DNA of 64,000 nt from Allobosea sp039673065 (GCF_039673065.1 NZ_JBDJKW010000001.1:124001-188000), one strand, 5' to 3'. Numbered from the stretch's first letter, positions 48,481 through 57,022 are shown. The notes: generated by a model not told the origin, from the sequence alone. A program made the numbers and translations.

Positions 48481-49499
48481 CACAGTTGGCGAACCTTTCG
48501 GGGATAAATTCTACTGAGGCGCGCTGGCGCGGCTTCGCCGTGAGCTTCCTGCTGGCCGCGCTCGGGCTGGCGGGGGGGCTGATCGCGCTCGCGCTGCTGA
48601 TCGACCCCTACGACACCGGCCGCAGCCCGCTGCCGCTGAAGGAGGGCATCAGCCCGCAGGGCCCGCGCACGGCGGCCGCCAGCCGCGGCCGCGATCCGCA
48701 TTTCCGCGGCGCGATCTTCGGCAACTCGCATATCCAGCTGGTCTCGCCCGACGAGCTCAAGGCGAAGACCGGCATTCCCTTCGTCTCGCTGATCGCGCCG
48801 GCGACGGGGCCGCGCGAGACGCTGGTCCTGCTCGACTGGTTCCTGCGCCACAGGCGCGAGCCGGCCGAGGCGCTGGTGATCGGCGTCGATACGCGCTGGT
48901 GCACGCCCGATCCCGCCATGCCGGGCGACAAGCCCTTCCCCGACTGGCTATTTTCGGCCTCGCCGCTGGCCTATCTCGGCGGGCTGATGCGCTTCGACGT
49001 GCTGGAGGAGATGCCGCGCCGGCTCGGCTATCTCTTCGCCCGTCGGCCCGAGCGCGCCCGTCCGGACGGCTACTGGGATTACGAGGCCAATTACGAGCTG
49101 CAGGGCTTCCATGCCGACCCGGTGCGCCGCGCCAGATTGCAGGAGCCGATCGATATCTCCGGCGGCAACGCTTCGGGCCCCTTCCCCGCCGCCGAGAAGC
49201 TCTCGGCCCTGCTCGCCAGGCTCGCCCCCGAGGTCCCGGTGATCCTGCTGCGCCCGCCGAACTTCATCAGCGCCCAGCCGGTCCCGGGCAGCCCCGGTGC
49301 GCAGGCCGACGCCGCCTGCCGCGACGCCTTCGCCCGCCTCGCCGCCAGCCGTCCGCGCACCGCGCTGGTCGACTGGCGCGTCGACCGGCCGGAGAATCGC
49401 GAGCCGGACAACTATTTCGACCATACGCACTACCGGCAGGCGATCGCGCGGCGTGTCGAAAGCGACATTGCGGCAGAGATCGTCAAAATCAGACGCTGA
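48468..49499 (+). CDS. SGNH/AlgJ-like acetyltransferase partner protein, N-terminus altered by island
   Basis: After a membrane segment (GFAVSFLLAALGLAGGLIALALLIDPYDTG) comes an SGNH-hydrolase-like domain: GAIFGNSHIQLVSP (block with Ser), LVIGVDTRWCTPD, VPVILLRPPNF and the late DHTHY with the catalytic Asp-His. Such proteins work with AlgI-like MBOAT transferases to acetylate surface glycans. Its partner gene ends at 22907, across the island. Codon use turns core-like only from about residue 17 (EARWRGF). The first 16 residues come from the island end. The start at 48468 has AAGG upstream; ATG 48432 is an alternative. Confidence 0.82.
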   Translation: MASHTQLANLSGINSTEARWRGFAVSFLLAALGLAGGLIALALLIDPYDTGRSPLPLKEGISPQGPRTAAASRGRDPHFRGAIFGNSHIQLVSPDELKAKTGIPFVSLIAPATGPRETLVLLDWFLRHRREPAEALVIGVDTRWCTPDPAMPGDKPFPDWLFSASPLAYLGGLMRFDVLEEMPRRLGYLFARRPERARPDGYWDYEANYELQGFHADPVRRARLQEPIDISGGNASGPFPAAEKLSALLARLAPEVPVILLRPPNFISAQPVPGSPGAQADAACRDAFARLAASRPRTALVDWRVDRPENREPDNYFDHTHYRQAIARRVESDIAAEIVKIRR

Positions 49500-49540
49500 A
49501 TCAATACTTTGGTCGACCATCCTCGACTGGATGAAAGCGA

Positions 49541-49569
49541 TTGTTCCGGCCGGGGCCAGCCGGTATAAG
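49541..49569 (+). promoter_or_regulatory. Sigma70-like promoter upstream of dksA
   Basis: TTGTTC at 49541-49546 and TATAAG at 49564-49569 are spaced by 17 bases, about 80 bp before the dksA start. The match to the housekeeping consensus is good for a high-GC genome. Confidence 0.55.
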
Positions 49570-49646
49570 GGCGCCAAATCGGCGGCCTCCAGACGGCAAA
49601 GCCGGTTGGGGGTCATCGAGCAGACGTTCATTCAGAAAGCCTGCCC

Positions 49647-50069
49647 ATGTCGAAGCAGACCACCCTCGACCCCGATTACCGCCCCTCCGACACCGAGCCC
49701 TTCATGAACGACCGGCAGCGCGAGTATTTCCGCGCCAAGCTGCTCGCCTGGAAGGAGGAGATCCTGAAGGAGGCCAAGGAAACCCTGGTCACGCTGCAGA
49801 GCGAGAGCGAGAACCATCCGGACATCGCCGACCGCGCCTCCTCCGAGACCGACCGCGCGATCGAGCTGCGCGCCCGCGACCGGCAGCGCAAGCTGATCTC
49901 CAAGATCGAGGCCGCCATGGCCCGGATCGACGACGGCACCTACGGCTATTGCGAGGAGACCGGCGAGCCGATCTCCCTGAAGCGGCTCGAGGCCCGTCCG
50001 ATCGCCACCCTTTCGCTCGAGGCGCAGGAGCGTCACGAGCGCAACGAGCGGGTCTTCCGGGACGACTGA
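49647..50069 (+). CDS. dksA: RNA polymerase-binding transcription factor DksA
   Basis: The coiled-coil N-terminal part has the conserved acidic tip region (IADRASSETDRAIELRARDRQRKL). The C-terminal zinc-finger region reads YGYCEETGEPISLKRLEARPIATLSLEAQERHERNERVF. It keeps one cysteine (CEETG) and has lost the others, a form common in alphaproteobacteria that works without the full zinc site. DksA acts with ppGpp in the secondary channel of RNA polymerase. 140 residues, followed by a strong terminator. Confidence 0.95.
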   Translation: MSKQTTLDPDYRPSDTEPFMNDRQREYFRAKLLAWKEEILKEAKETLVTLQSESENHPDIADRASSETDRAIELRARDRQRKLISKIEAAMARIDDGTYGYCEETGEPISLKRLEARPIATLSLEAQERHERNERVFRDD

Positions 50070-50099
50070 TCCCGGCCGGCCGTTCAGGACTGCCTTCGA

Positions 50100-50127
50100 C
50101 CTCCCGCAGCGATGCGGGAGGTTTTTT
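50100..50127 (+). terminator. Rho-independent terminator of dksA
   Basis: CCTCCCGCA and TGCGGGAGG form a nine-base stem with a four-base loop, followed by six T. It begins 31 bases after the dksA stop codon. Confidence 0.92.
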
Positions 50128-50155
50128 CATGCCGTGACAGATCGGCGAAGGAGGA

Positions 50156-50182
50156 AAGCCCCGCGCGGGAGGCGCGGGGCTT
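50156..50182 (-). terminator. Hairpin, probable terminator of the flgFGAH operon
   Basis: AAGCCCCGCGC and its exact inverse form an 11-base stem with a five-base loop. On the minus strand the stem ends in TTT, a weak T-run. It lies about 145 bp beyond the flgH stop; no gene is seen in between. Confidence 0.55.
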
Positions 50183-50325
50183 CGTGGCCGCCAGCCGTGG
50201 AAGCTTGGGGAGCGTGGCGGGCGGCCGGGAGGAGCGGCGGCCTCGGGAGAAGCCGCCTGCCGGCACGGACAGGCGCAAGACGTGGGGAGCGTCGCCATCT
50301 CCGTGCCGGATCTCGGGAACCGGGC

Positions 50326-51078
50326 TCAGAAGGGCAGGATAATGTCCATCACCTGCTGGCCGTAGCGCGGCTGCTGCACGTCGGTGATCTGGCCGCGGCC
50401 GCCATAGGCGATGCGGGCCTGGGCGATCTTGCTCGACTCGATCGTGTTGTCCGATTCGATGTCCTCGGGACGGATCACGCCGGCGACGATCAGCTCGCGC
50501 ACCTCGAAGTTGACGCGGATCTCCTGCTTGCCCTCGATCACCAGATTGCCGTTCGGCAGGGTCTGGGTGACCACGGCGGCGACGTTGGTGGTCAGTTGCT
50601 CGGCGCGGCGGACCGAGCCGCTGCCCTCGCTGGAACCGTTCGAGTCGAGCTTCAGCAGCGAGCCGGGCTTGGCGCCGTCCGGCAGGAAGTTGTCGACCTT
50701 GTTCTCGAAGCCGAAGGCGTTGGTTGCCCCCAGCCCCTCGCCGTTCTTGCGGCTGCGCTTGGTGCTGTTGTCGAGCTGGGCGCGGTCGGTGACCTTGACC
50801 TTGACGGTGACGAGATCGCCGACGAGCCGGGCGCGCTGGTCCTTGAAGAAGGCGCGCGAGCCGGTGCGCCACAGCGAGTTCGGCGCGTAGGAGGCGTGCT
50901 CCATCGCCGGCATCGGCATCTGGACCGGCTTGTAGCCCTTCTGGGCCGTCGGGTCCTCGATCGGCGAGAGCGCAGGCGCCTTGCCGACATTGGCGAGGCG
51001 CTCGCCGGCGCCGCAGGCACCGAGCAGGAGGGAGAGCCCAAGGGCCGCCGGCAGGGAGAGGGTGGAGATGCGGGTCAT
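50326..51078 (-). CDS. flgH: Flagellar L-ring protein FlgH
   Basis: Outer-membrane lipoprotein forming the L-ring around the rod. It has a lipoprotein signal with lipobox LLGACG (MTRISTLSLPAALGLSLLLGAC) and the family landmarks NSLWRTGSRAFFKDQRARLVGDLVTVKVKVTD, then LVIEGKQEIRVNFEVRELIVAGVIRPEDIESDNTIESSKIAQARIAYGGRG and the terminal GQQVMDIILPF. 250 residues. Last gene of the minus-strand operon flgF-flgG-flgA-flgH. Confidence 0.97.
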   Translation of the reverse strand: MTRISTLSLPAALGLSLLLGACGAGERLANVGKAPALSPIEDPTAQKGYKPVQMPMPAMEHASYAPNSLWRTGSRAFFKDQRARLVGDLVTVKVKVTDRAQLDNSTKRSRKNGEGLGATNAFGFENKVDNFLPDGAKPGSLLKLDSNGSSEGSGSVRRAEQLTTNVAAVVTQTLPNGNLVIEGKQEIRVNFEVRELIVAGVIRPEDIESDNTIESSKIAQARIAYGGRGQITDVQQPRYGQQVMDIILPF

Positions 51079-51112
51079 GGGATTTCGTCCGGATCGATGA
51101 CGGGGCCGGCGC

Positions 51113-52144
51113 TCAGCGCACGACGGCGACGTGGCCGCCGCCCGGAGGGCTGACGTTGACGCGGCCGGGGCCGGAGACGGTGGCGTGGAGGACACGCTTC
51201 GACTCGGGGTTGGTGACGGCGATGACGTCGCCCATGGCGCCCGCCTCATTGGCCCGGCCGCGCATGCTGATCAGCAGGCCGCGATGCTCGTAGACCAGGG
51301 TGACGATCTGGCCGCGGCCGACGATCTCCTCGCGCTGCACGTCGGCGCCGCGCAGCGGCACTCCGGCGAGCAGCGAGCGCTTGGCGACCTTGCCGACGGC
51401 GCCGCGCGCCTCGCCGATCAGGTCCTTGGCACCGGGCTCGCGCGGGCGGCGCTCGACGCCGAGATCGCCGGCAACCAGCGTCTCGCCGCGGGCGATGGTC
51501 CGCAGCGGCACCAGCACGTCGACGGTCTCGACGAGCTGGCCGCTGACGCGCACCGGCTTCAGCCGGGTCGCGGCGCTGCCGGGGACGCCGAAACGGCCGA
51601 GCACGCGGCCGGTGCGGATGTCGTGGGTGAGGTCGATGGCGACCGGCTCGGCGGTGAGCTCGGGCTCCACCGCGACGACGGGCGCGCCGCCGTCGAAGAC
51701 GAAGGCGTAGCCGCGCGCATCGAAGCCGAAACGCTCCTGCAGCGCGGTCTTCACCGCGGCCTCGATGTCCTGGCCGGTGACCCGGCGGGCGGCGCGCGTC
51801 ACCACAACCTGGGCGATGCCGCGCATGTCGAGGCGCTGCTCGTCGCGCAGCAGCCCGTTGCGCTGCGCGGCCTCGCGCACCCGCTCGGCCTGGATCGTGC
51901 CGGTCTCGCCGAGCGCGGGCGCCCGGAAGGCCGGCAGCGAGGCCTCGTGCGGGGACAGGCCGGCGATCAGCTCGCCGAAGGAGACGATATCGCGGTTGAC
52001 CGTGAGATCGGGCTTCAGGCGCAGCGCCGTATCGGCCGGCACGGCCTGGGCCGGGACGTCCTGCCGGGCGGCTTCCTGCGCGGCGAGCGGCACCATGGCG
52101 GCGCCGAAGGCGGCGATGGCGAGGAGGGAGCGGATCATGGCCAT
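51113..52144 (-). CDS. flgA: Flagellar P-ring assembly chaperone FlgA
   Basis: A periplasmic chaperone for P-ring assembly. A signal peptide (MAMIRSLLAIAAFGAAMVPLAAQ) is followed by a long N-terminal region. The SAF/FlgA C-terminal domain has TVDVLVPLRTIARGETLVAGDLGVERRP, SLLAGVPLRGADVQREEIVGRGQIVTLVYEHRGLLISMRGRANEAGAMGDVIAVTNPESKRVLHATVSGPG. GAGGAG lies upstream; either 52144 or the ATG six bases later could be used. It begins nine bases from the flgG stop. 343 residues, longer than enterobacterial FlgA. Confidence 0.94.
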   Translation of the reverse strand: MAMIRSLLAIAAFGAAMVPLAAQEAARQDVPAQAVPADTALRLKPDLTVNRDIVSFGELIAGLSPHEASLPAFRAPALGETGTIQAERVREAAQRNGLLRDEQRLDMRGIAQVVVTRAARRVTGQDIEAAVKTALQERFGFDARGYAFVFDGGAPVVAVEPELTAEPVAIDLTHDIRTGRVLGRFGVPGSAATRLKPVRVSGQLVETVDVLVPLRTIARGETLVAGDLGVERRPREPGAKDLIGEARGAVGKVAKRSLLAGVPLRGADVQREEIVGRGQIVTLVYEHRGLLISMRGRANEAGAMGDVIAVTNPESKRVLHATVSGPGRVNVSPPGGGHVAVVR

Positions 52145-52152
52145 GGCTCTCC

Positions 52153-52941
52153 TCAGCGCATGATCTGGGTGGTGGACTGCATCATCTGGTCCGCCGCCGA
52201 GATCACCTTGGAGTTCATTTCGTAGGCGCGCTGCGCCGCGATCAGCGAGGAGAGCTCGGTCACCGCCTGCACATTGCCTTCCTCGAGGTAGTACTGCTGC
52301 ACCGTGCCGAAGCCTTCGCCGCCGGCGACGCCGTCGATCGCAGGGCCCGAGGCCGCGGTCTCCATGAACAGGTTGTCGCCCATCGATTCGAGGCCGACCT
52401 TGTTGACGAAGCGAGCGAGCTGGAGCTGGCCGAGCTGCTGCGGCGCGGTCTGGCCCGGCAGCGTGACCTCGACCGTGCCCTGCGAGCCGATGGTGACGCT
52501 CAGCGCGTTATTGGGGATCGTGATGCCCGGCTCGACCTGATAGCCGTCGCGGGTCACGAGCTGGCCCTGCGCGTCGAGGTCGAAGGAGCCGTCGCGGGTA
52601 TAGGCGGTGCGACCGTCGGGCAGGCGGATGCGGAACAGCCCCTCGCCCCGGATGCCGACATCGTACTGCTTCTCGGTCGGCGTCATGTTGCCCTGGGTCA
52701 TGACGCGGCCGGTCGAGACCGTCTTGACGCCGGAGCCGATCGAGATGCCGGCCGGGAGCATGGTGTTCTGGTCGGAGGTGGCCGAGCCGGCGCGCCGGTA
52801 GTGCTCGTAGAGCAGGTCCTGGAAATGCACGCGCTGGCGCTTGTAGCCGGTGGTGCGGACGTTCGCGATGTTGTTCGAGATGACCTGGACGTTGAGTTCC
52901 TGGGCCATCATGCCGGTGGCGGCGGTCTGAAGGGCGCGCAT
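52153..52941 (-). CDS. flgG: Flagellar distal rod protein FlgG
   Basis: The axial-protein N-terminus (MRALQTAATGMMAQELNVQVISNNIANVRTTGYKRQRVHFQDLLYEHYRRAG) and C-terminus (LEEGNVQAVTELSSLIAAQRAYEMNSKVISAADQMMQSTTQIMR) are both intact. 262 residues is the standard length. AGGAG precedes the ATG at 52941. It forms the distal rod inside the L and P rings. Second gene of the operon led by flgF. Confidence 0.98.
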   Translation of the reverse strand: MRALQTAATGMMAQELNVQVISNNIANVRTTGYKRQRVHFQDLLYEHYRRAGSATSDQNTMLPAGISIGSGVKTVSTGRVMTQGNMTPTEKQYDVGIRGEGLFRIRLPDGRTAYTRDGSFDLDAQGQLVTRDGYQVEPGITIPNNALSVTIGSQGTVEVTLPGQTAPQQLGQLQLARFVNKVGLESMGDNLFMETAASGPAIDGVAGGEGFGTVQQYYLEEGNVQAVTELSSLIAAQRAYEMNSKVISAADQMMQSTTQIMR

Positions 52942-52962
52942 GTCGCTGGGCTCCTGTCCGCG

Positions 52963-53706
52963 TCAGCTCTGCTGGTCGGCCAGGCGGGTGATCGCCTTGG
53001 CCCGGAGCTCGTCGGTCCGCGCGAGCAGCGACGAGACGTTCTGATAGGCGCGCTGCACCTCGACCAGGCGGGTCATCTCGACCACCGCCTTGACGTTGGA
53101 GCGCTCGAAGGCGCCGGTCTCGAGCCGGGCCTGCGGGCCGGCCGGCTGGCCGGGGGCGGCCGCGCTGAAGACGTTCTCGCCCTCGCTGCGCAGCGAGGCC
53201 GGATCGGCGAAGCGCACCTGGCGGATGCGGCCGCGCTGGCCCTGGTCGGAGGAGACGGTGCCGTCGGGAGCGATGCGGGGGTTGCTCTCGGATTCGCCGA
53301 AGACGATCGGGCCGCCCTCGCCCAGCACCGGATGGCCGGACTGCGTCACCAGCTGGCCGCGGGCATTGATGCCGAGCGCGCCGGCGCGGGTATAGCGCTC
53401 GCCCTGCGGGGTCTGCACGGCGAGGTAGTTGCCGGCGTCGAGCGCGATGTCGAGCGGGTTGCCGGTGCGCTCCAGCGTACCCATGGAGAGATCGATCGGG
53501 GTGCCCTTGTCGATGACATAGGACAGCCGGCGGTCGCCGGTCGGGAAGGTATCGGCGCGGGCGCTCGGCGAGATGTACTCGGCGAAACGCGACGAACGGG
53601 CCTTGAAGCCGTTCGTGCCGACATTCGCGATGTTGTTGGCGATGACGTCGAGTTCCCGCACCAGAGCCATCTGGCGCGACAATCCGACGAGAAGCGCGTT
53701 TTCCAC
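52963..53706 (-). CDS. flgF: Flagellar proximal rod protein FlgF
   Basis: I start at GTG 53706 (ENALLVGLSRQMALVRELDVIANNIANVGTNGFKA), since the longer frame adds residues foreign to the family. Both ends fit axial rod proteins; the C-terminus contains ERSNVKAVVEMTRLVEVQRAYQNVSSLLARTDELRAKAI. About 247 residues. It is the first gene of the minus-strand operon flgF-flgG-flgA-flgH and is divergent from fliL, with a CtrA-type box between them. Confidence 0.95.
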   Translation of the reverse strand: MENALLVGLSRQMALVRELDVIANNIANVGTNGFKARSSRFAEYISPSARADTFPTGDRRLSYVIDKGTPIDLSMGTLERTGNPLDIALDAGNYLAVQTPQGERYTRAGALGINARGQLVTQSGHPVLGEGGPIVFGESESNPRIAPDGTVSSDQGQRGRIRQVRFADPASLRSEGENVFSAAAPGQPAGPQARLETGAFERSNVKAVVEMTRLVEVQRAYQNVSSLLARTDELRAKAITRLADQQS

Positions 53707-53911
53707 GGCCTCTGCTCCCGATCTGTCCCGCGACGGCCTCGACGCTCCCCAGCGCGGCCATCGCACCGAACAGGTTGGCAAGCGCCGTGCCAGCATGGTT
53801 AATTTAAATCAAGATACTGATATCGTTACGATTAATGACCGATAGTACGTAGCTTGAGCCCGGCACGGACCGCACCGACCGGCAGGAACGGCCCGGCAGA
53901 AATTGCCGACC

Positions 53912-53927
53912 TTAACGAGGCGTTAAC
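53912..53927 (+). promoter_or_regulatory. CtrA box between flgF and fliL
   Basis: TTAA-CGAGGCG-TTAAC matches the CtrA consensus TTAA-N7-TTAAC exactly. It lies 69 bp before the fliL start and about 205 bp from the divergent flgF start. AT-rich DNA at 53790-53850 nearby may hold the flgF promoter. Confidence 0.7.
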
Positions 53928-53995
53928 CCTAATCCCCCAGGGTCTTCCTCAGGGAACCGGTGGCACGAACGGCCACCGATGCGGGTTGGGCGGGC

Positions 53996-54499
53996 ATGGC
54001 CAAGAAGCCGAAGACGAGCAGCGAGACCGACCAGGCCGGCGCCGAGGCGCCGAAGGCCGGCAAGAAGAGGCTGATCGTCATCGGCGGCGCCGTGCTGTCC
54101 CTCGCCCTCGCCGGCGGCGGCGGTGCCTGGTTCTTCCTGAAGAAGCCGAGCCCCGAGCAGGTCGCCGCGAGCGAGGCCGCCGCCAAGAAGCCGATCTCCT
54201 TCGTCGAGATGAAGGACATGATGGTCGGCATCTCCGGCGGCCAGCAGGACCGCCAGCCCCTGGTCAAGATCAAGGTCGTGCTCGAGATCGCCGATCCGAA
54301 GACGGCCGAGCAGGTCAAGCCGCTGCTGCCGCGCGTCGAGGACGCCTTCCAGGTGTTCATGCGCGAGCTGCGCCCGGCCGACCTCGAAGGGTCTGCCGGT
54401 CTCTACCGGTTGAAGGAAGAGCTGCTGCGGCGGGTCAACGTGACCGTCCACCCGGCCAGGGTCGACGCCGTGCTCTTCAAGGAACTCCTGATCCAGTAA
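53996..54499 (+). CDS. fliL: Flagellar basal body-associated protein FliL
   Basis: A single-pass inner-membrane protein that binds the stator and motor. A hydrophilic N-terminal tail is followed by one membrane helix (LIVIGGAVLSLALAGGGGAWFFL). The periplasmic domain has LVKIKVVLEIADPKTAEQVKPLLPRVEDAFQVFMRELRPADLEGSAGLYRLKEELLRRVNVTVHPARVDAVLFKELLIQ, typical of FliL. I use the ATG at 53996 (MAKKPKTSS); a GTG at 53960 is possible. 28 bp upstream of fliM. Confidence 0.93.
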   Translation: MAKKPKTSSETDQAGAEAPKAGKKRLIVIGGAVLSLALAGGGGAWFFLKKPSPEQVAASEAAAKKPISFVEMKDMMVGISGGQQDRQPLVKIKVVLEIADPKTAEQVKPLLPRVEDAFQVFMRELRPADLEGSAGLYRLKEELLRRVNVTVHPARVDAVLFKELLIQ

Positions 54500-54526
54500 C
54501 GCAGAAGCGACAAGACGCGCCCCGCC

Positions 54527-55657
54527 ATGGCCAACGACGAACTCGCCCAGGACGCCGAAATCCCGGCCACGCCGCTCACGCCCGAGGGCATGGCGGCGGA
54601 ATGGGCCACCATGCCCGAGGCGCCCGAGGACGAGCAGAGCGCCGAAGCCAATATCGATCGCCTGATGACCCAGGACGAGATCGATACCATGCTGGGCTTC
54701 TCGGCCGGGGACGACGGCAAGGGCGGCCGCAACGGCCTGCAGGCCATCGTCGACTCGGGCTCGGTGACCTATGAACGCCTGCCGATGCTCGAGATCATCT
54801 TCGAGCGTCTGGTCCGGCTGCTCTCGACCAGCCTGCGCAACCTGTTCAGCGACAATGTCGAGGTCACGCTCGAGAGCATCCGCTCGGTGCGCTTCGGCGA
54901 CTACATCAACTCGATCTCGCTGCCGGCGATGCTCGCCGTGTTCAAGGCCGAGGAATGGGACAATTTCGGCCTCGTCACCATCGAGTCCGCCCTGACCTAC
55001 TCGGTGCTCGACACCATGCTGGGCGGCAAGCGCGGCCAGGCCGCCGCCCGCGTCGACGGGCGCCCCTTCACCTCGATCGAGATGAGCCTGCTCCGCCGGG
55101 TGATCGGCGTGGTGCTCGGCGATGCCGAGGCTGCCTTCCGCCCGCTCTCGCCGGTCAACTTCAAGGTCGACCGCATCGAATCGAACCCGCGCTTCGTCTC
55201 GATCTCGCGGCCAGCCAACGCCGCCATCCGCATCGAGCTGCGCTTCGACATGGAGGGCCGCGGCGGCGCCCTCCATCTGCTGCTGCCCTACGCCACCATC
55301 GAGCCGATCCGCGAGCTGCTGCTCGAGAGCTTCATGGGCGAGAAGCTCGGCCGCGACCCGATCTGGGAGAACCATCTCGCCACCGAGGTCTGGCAGGCGG
55401 ACGTCGCGGTGAAATGCGTGCTCCACGAATGCACCATGCCGCTGAAGCGCGTGATGAAGCTCGAGATCGGCGACACGCTGATGTTCGACGCGCGGCCCGA
55501 ATCGGTCGCCTCCCTGCGCTGCGGCGACTTCATCGTCAGCGAGGGCCGCATCGGCCGGGTCGACGACAAGATCGCCGTGCAGGTGGTCAGCCCGCTGCGC
55601 CGCTCCAAGACCACGATGGCGGCTTTCGACACCAGCCATCTGCACCCCACCACCTGA
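54527..55657 (+). CDS. fliM: Flagellar motor switch protein FliM
   Basis: A C-ring component that binds CheY-P. The N-terminal segment contains LMTQDEIDTMLGF. The CheC-like middle domain shows RLVRLLSTSLRNLFSDNVEVTLESIRSVRFGDYINSISLPAMLAVFKAEEWDNFGLVTIESALTYSVLDTMLGG. The SpoA-like C-terminal domain is present (LKRVMKLEIGDTLMFDARPESVASLRCGDFIVSEGRIGRVDDKIAVQV). 376 residues. Cotranscribed with fliL and the following genes. Confidence 0.97.
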   Translation: MANDELAQDAEIPATPLTPEGMAAEWATMPEAPEDEQSAEANIDRLMTQDEIDTMLGFSAGDDGKGGRNGLQAIVDSGSVTYERLPMLEIIFERLVRLLSTSLRNLFSDNVEVTLESIRSVRFGDYINSISLPAMLAVFKAEEWDNFGLVTIESALTYSVLDTMLGGKRGQAAARVDGRPFTSIEMSLLRRVIGVVLGDAEAAFRPLSPVNFKVDRIESNPRFVSISRPANAAIRIELRFDMEGRGGALHLLLPYATIEPIRELLLESFMGEKLGRDPIWENHLATEVWQADVAVKCVLHECTMPLKRVMKLEIGDTLMFDARPESVASLRCGDFIVSEGRIGRVDDKIAVQVVSPLRRSKTTMAAFDTSHLHPTT

Positions 55658-55673
55658 GGCGCGAGGACCCGTC

Positions 55674-56138
55674 ATGACCGTCACCCTGATCGCGGATGTC
55701 CTGGTCGGCTGCCTGCTGGTCGCGACGATCGTCACCTGCTACGTGCTGTCGAAGCGCATCGAGCGCCTGAAGACCGACGAGGCCGCGATGCGCCAGACGA
55801 TCGGCGCGCTGGTCGCCGCCACCGACACTGCCGAGCGCGCCATCACCGGGCTGAAGAACACGCTGGGCGACTGCGACCGCACCCTGGCCGAGCGCCTGCT
55901 CACCGCCGAGCGCTATGCCGCCGACCTCGCCGCCCAGATCGAGGCTGGCCAGGGCGTGATGGAGCGCATCGGCCAGATCGTCGGCGCCGCGCAGCTCGTG
56001 GCGCCCAAGGCCGCGCCGGCCGCAGTCGCCGAAGCCGTGCCCGAGCCGACCGTCGCCACCCGCATGGCCACCGCCGCCGGCGCCGCGGCCGCGATCCGTG
56101 CCCGTGCCGCCCGCCGCCTGGGGAGCCAGGCCGCGTGA
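55674..56138 (+). CDS. DUF6468 family protein in flagellar operon
   Basis: An N-terminal membrane helix (LIADVLVGCLLVATIVTCYVLSKRIERL) is followed by a coiled-coil-forming region (DEAAMRQTIGALVAATDTAERAITGLKNTLGDCDRTLAERLLTAERYAADLAAQIEAGQ) and an alanine-rich end. This matches the DUF6468 proteins found after fliM in alphaproteobacteria. GAGGA lies upstream of the ATG. Its last bases overlap the GTG start of the MotE-like gene. Its role is presumably flagellar (positioning or motor assembly), not proven. Confidence 0.82.
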   Translation: MTVTLIADVLVGCLLVATIVTCYVLSKRIERLKTDEAAMRQTIGALVAATDTAERAITGLKNTLGDCDRTLAERLLTAERYAADLAAQIEAGQGVMERIGQIVGAAQLVAPKAAPAAVAEAVPEPTVATRMATAAGAAAAIRARAARRLGSQAA

Positions 56139-56971
56139 TCCAGTCGCCACGGCTCATCCCCGCGGTCATCCTCGGCGCCATGAGTCTCCTGGCGCTGAAG
56201 CTGCTCGCGTGGACGAGCGAGCCTTATCCGGGGCGGGTGCCGGCGAGCGCCGGATTTCTGACGTCTTCAGCCCCGGCGAAGGCGGCCGGCAAGCCGGCCG
56301 ACCGCGAGGGCGGCGGCCGCGCCCATGGCCCCGGCGTTCTGTTCGACCCCGAGACGACGGGTGCCATCGACGCGCCGAAGGGCAAGGCTTCGTCCGAGAG
56401 CAAGGTCTCGCCCGAGGAGCAGGCGAAGCGCGATGCCACGATGGCCGCCAACCCGGCCAACAAGGCCGAGCTGATGAACCGGCGTACCCAGCCCCCCTCG
56501 CCCTCCGAGCGCGCCCTGCTCGAGCGCCTCGGCGAGCGCCGCGACGAGATCGAGGCGCGCATGCGCGAGCTCGACATGCGCGAGAAGCTGCTCGACAACG
56601 CCGAGAAGCGGCTCGACGGCCGCGTCGACGACCTCAAGGCGCTGGAGCAGAAGGCCGACGGCCCGCAGCAGAAGAACGAGGAAGCCGCCAAGGCGCTCAA
56701 GAACCTCGTGATCATGTACGAGACCATGAAACCCAAGGACGCCGCCCGCGTCTTCGACCGGCTCTCGCTCGACGTGCTGGTGCCGGTGGTGCGACAGATG
56801 AACCCGCGCAAGATGTCCGACGTGCTCGCCGCCATGTCGTCCGAGGCGGCGGAGAAACTGACCGTGGCGCTGAGCCAGCCCGGACGCGCCAACCTCGTGG
56901 TCGAGCGGGTCGCGCCGGCCGGCCTCGGCGGCAACGAGCTGCCGGCGATCGAGCCCGCGGCGCGGCGCTGA
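56135..56971 (+). CDS. MotE-like flagellar protein (MgtE-N-like domain)
   Basis: Begins at GTG 56135, inside the preceding gene's end. An N-terminal membrane/signal segment (LIPAVILGAMSLLALKLLAW) is followed by a coiled coil (RRDEIEARMRELDMREKLLDNAEKRLDGRVDDLKALEQKAD). The C-terminal domain of the magnesium-transporter N-terminal type has LVIMYETMKPKDAARVFDRLSLDVLVPVVRQMNPRKMSDVLAAMSSEAAEKLTVAL. This is the layout of MotE, a periplasmic chaperone of MotC in rhizobia. 278 residues. Confidence 0.85.
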   Translation: MIQSPRLIPAVILGAMSLLALKLLAWTSEPYPGRVPASAGFLTSSAPAKAAGKPADREGGGRAHGPGVLFDPETTGAIDAPKGKASSESKVSPEEQAKRDATMAANPANKAELMNRRTQPPSPSERALLERLGERRDEIEARMRELDMREKLLDNAEKRLDGRVDDLKALEQKADGPQQKNEEAAKALKNLVIMYETMKPKDAARVFDRLSLDVLVPVVRQMNPRKMSDVLAAMSSEAAEKLTVALSQPGRANLVVERVAPAGLGGNELPAIEPAARR

Positions 56972-57006
56972 GGCGCCAGAAGGCCGCTTGAAGCCCGCTT
57001 GCCGCT

Positions 57007-57022
57007 TTAACGCAGCGTTATC
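57007..57022 (+). promoter_or_regulatory. CtrA-like box upstream of the 1134-residue gene
   Basis: TTAA-CGCAGCG-TTATC matches the CtrA pattern TTAA-N7-TTAAC except for one position in the second half. It lies 74 bp before the start at 57096. Confidence 0.5.

Larger units (their letters stand above)
22908..48515. mobile_element. Integrated genomic island (GInt-like) between AlgI-like and SGNH genes
   Basis: The stretch has lower and patchy GC. It begins with an AT-rich end followed by three coupled tyrosine recombinase genes, and it carries defence, restriction and mobilisation genes. It separates an MBOAT gene from an SGNH partner that would normally be adjacent. A recombinase trio plus a small extra gene at one end is the hallmark I know for GInt islands. 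Exact borders are not proven: the left is between 22908 and about 23050, the right between about 48311 and 48515. Confidence 0.8.
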
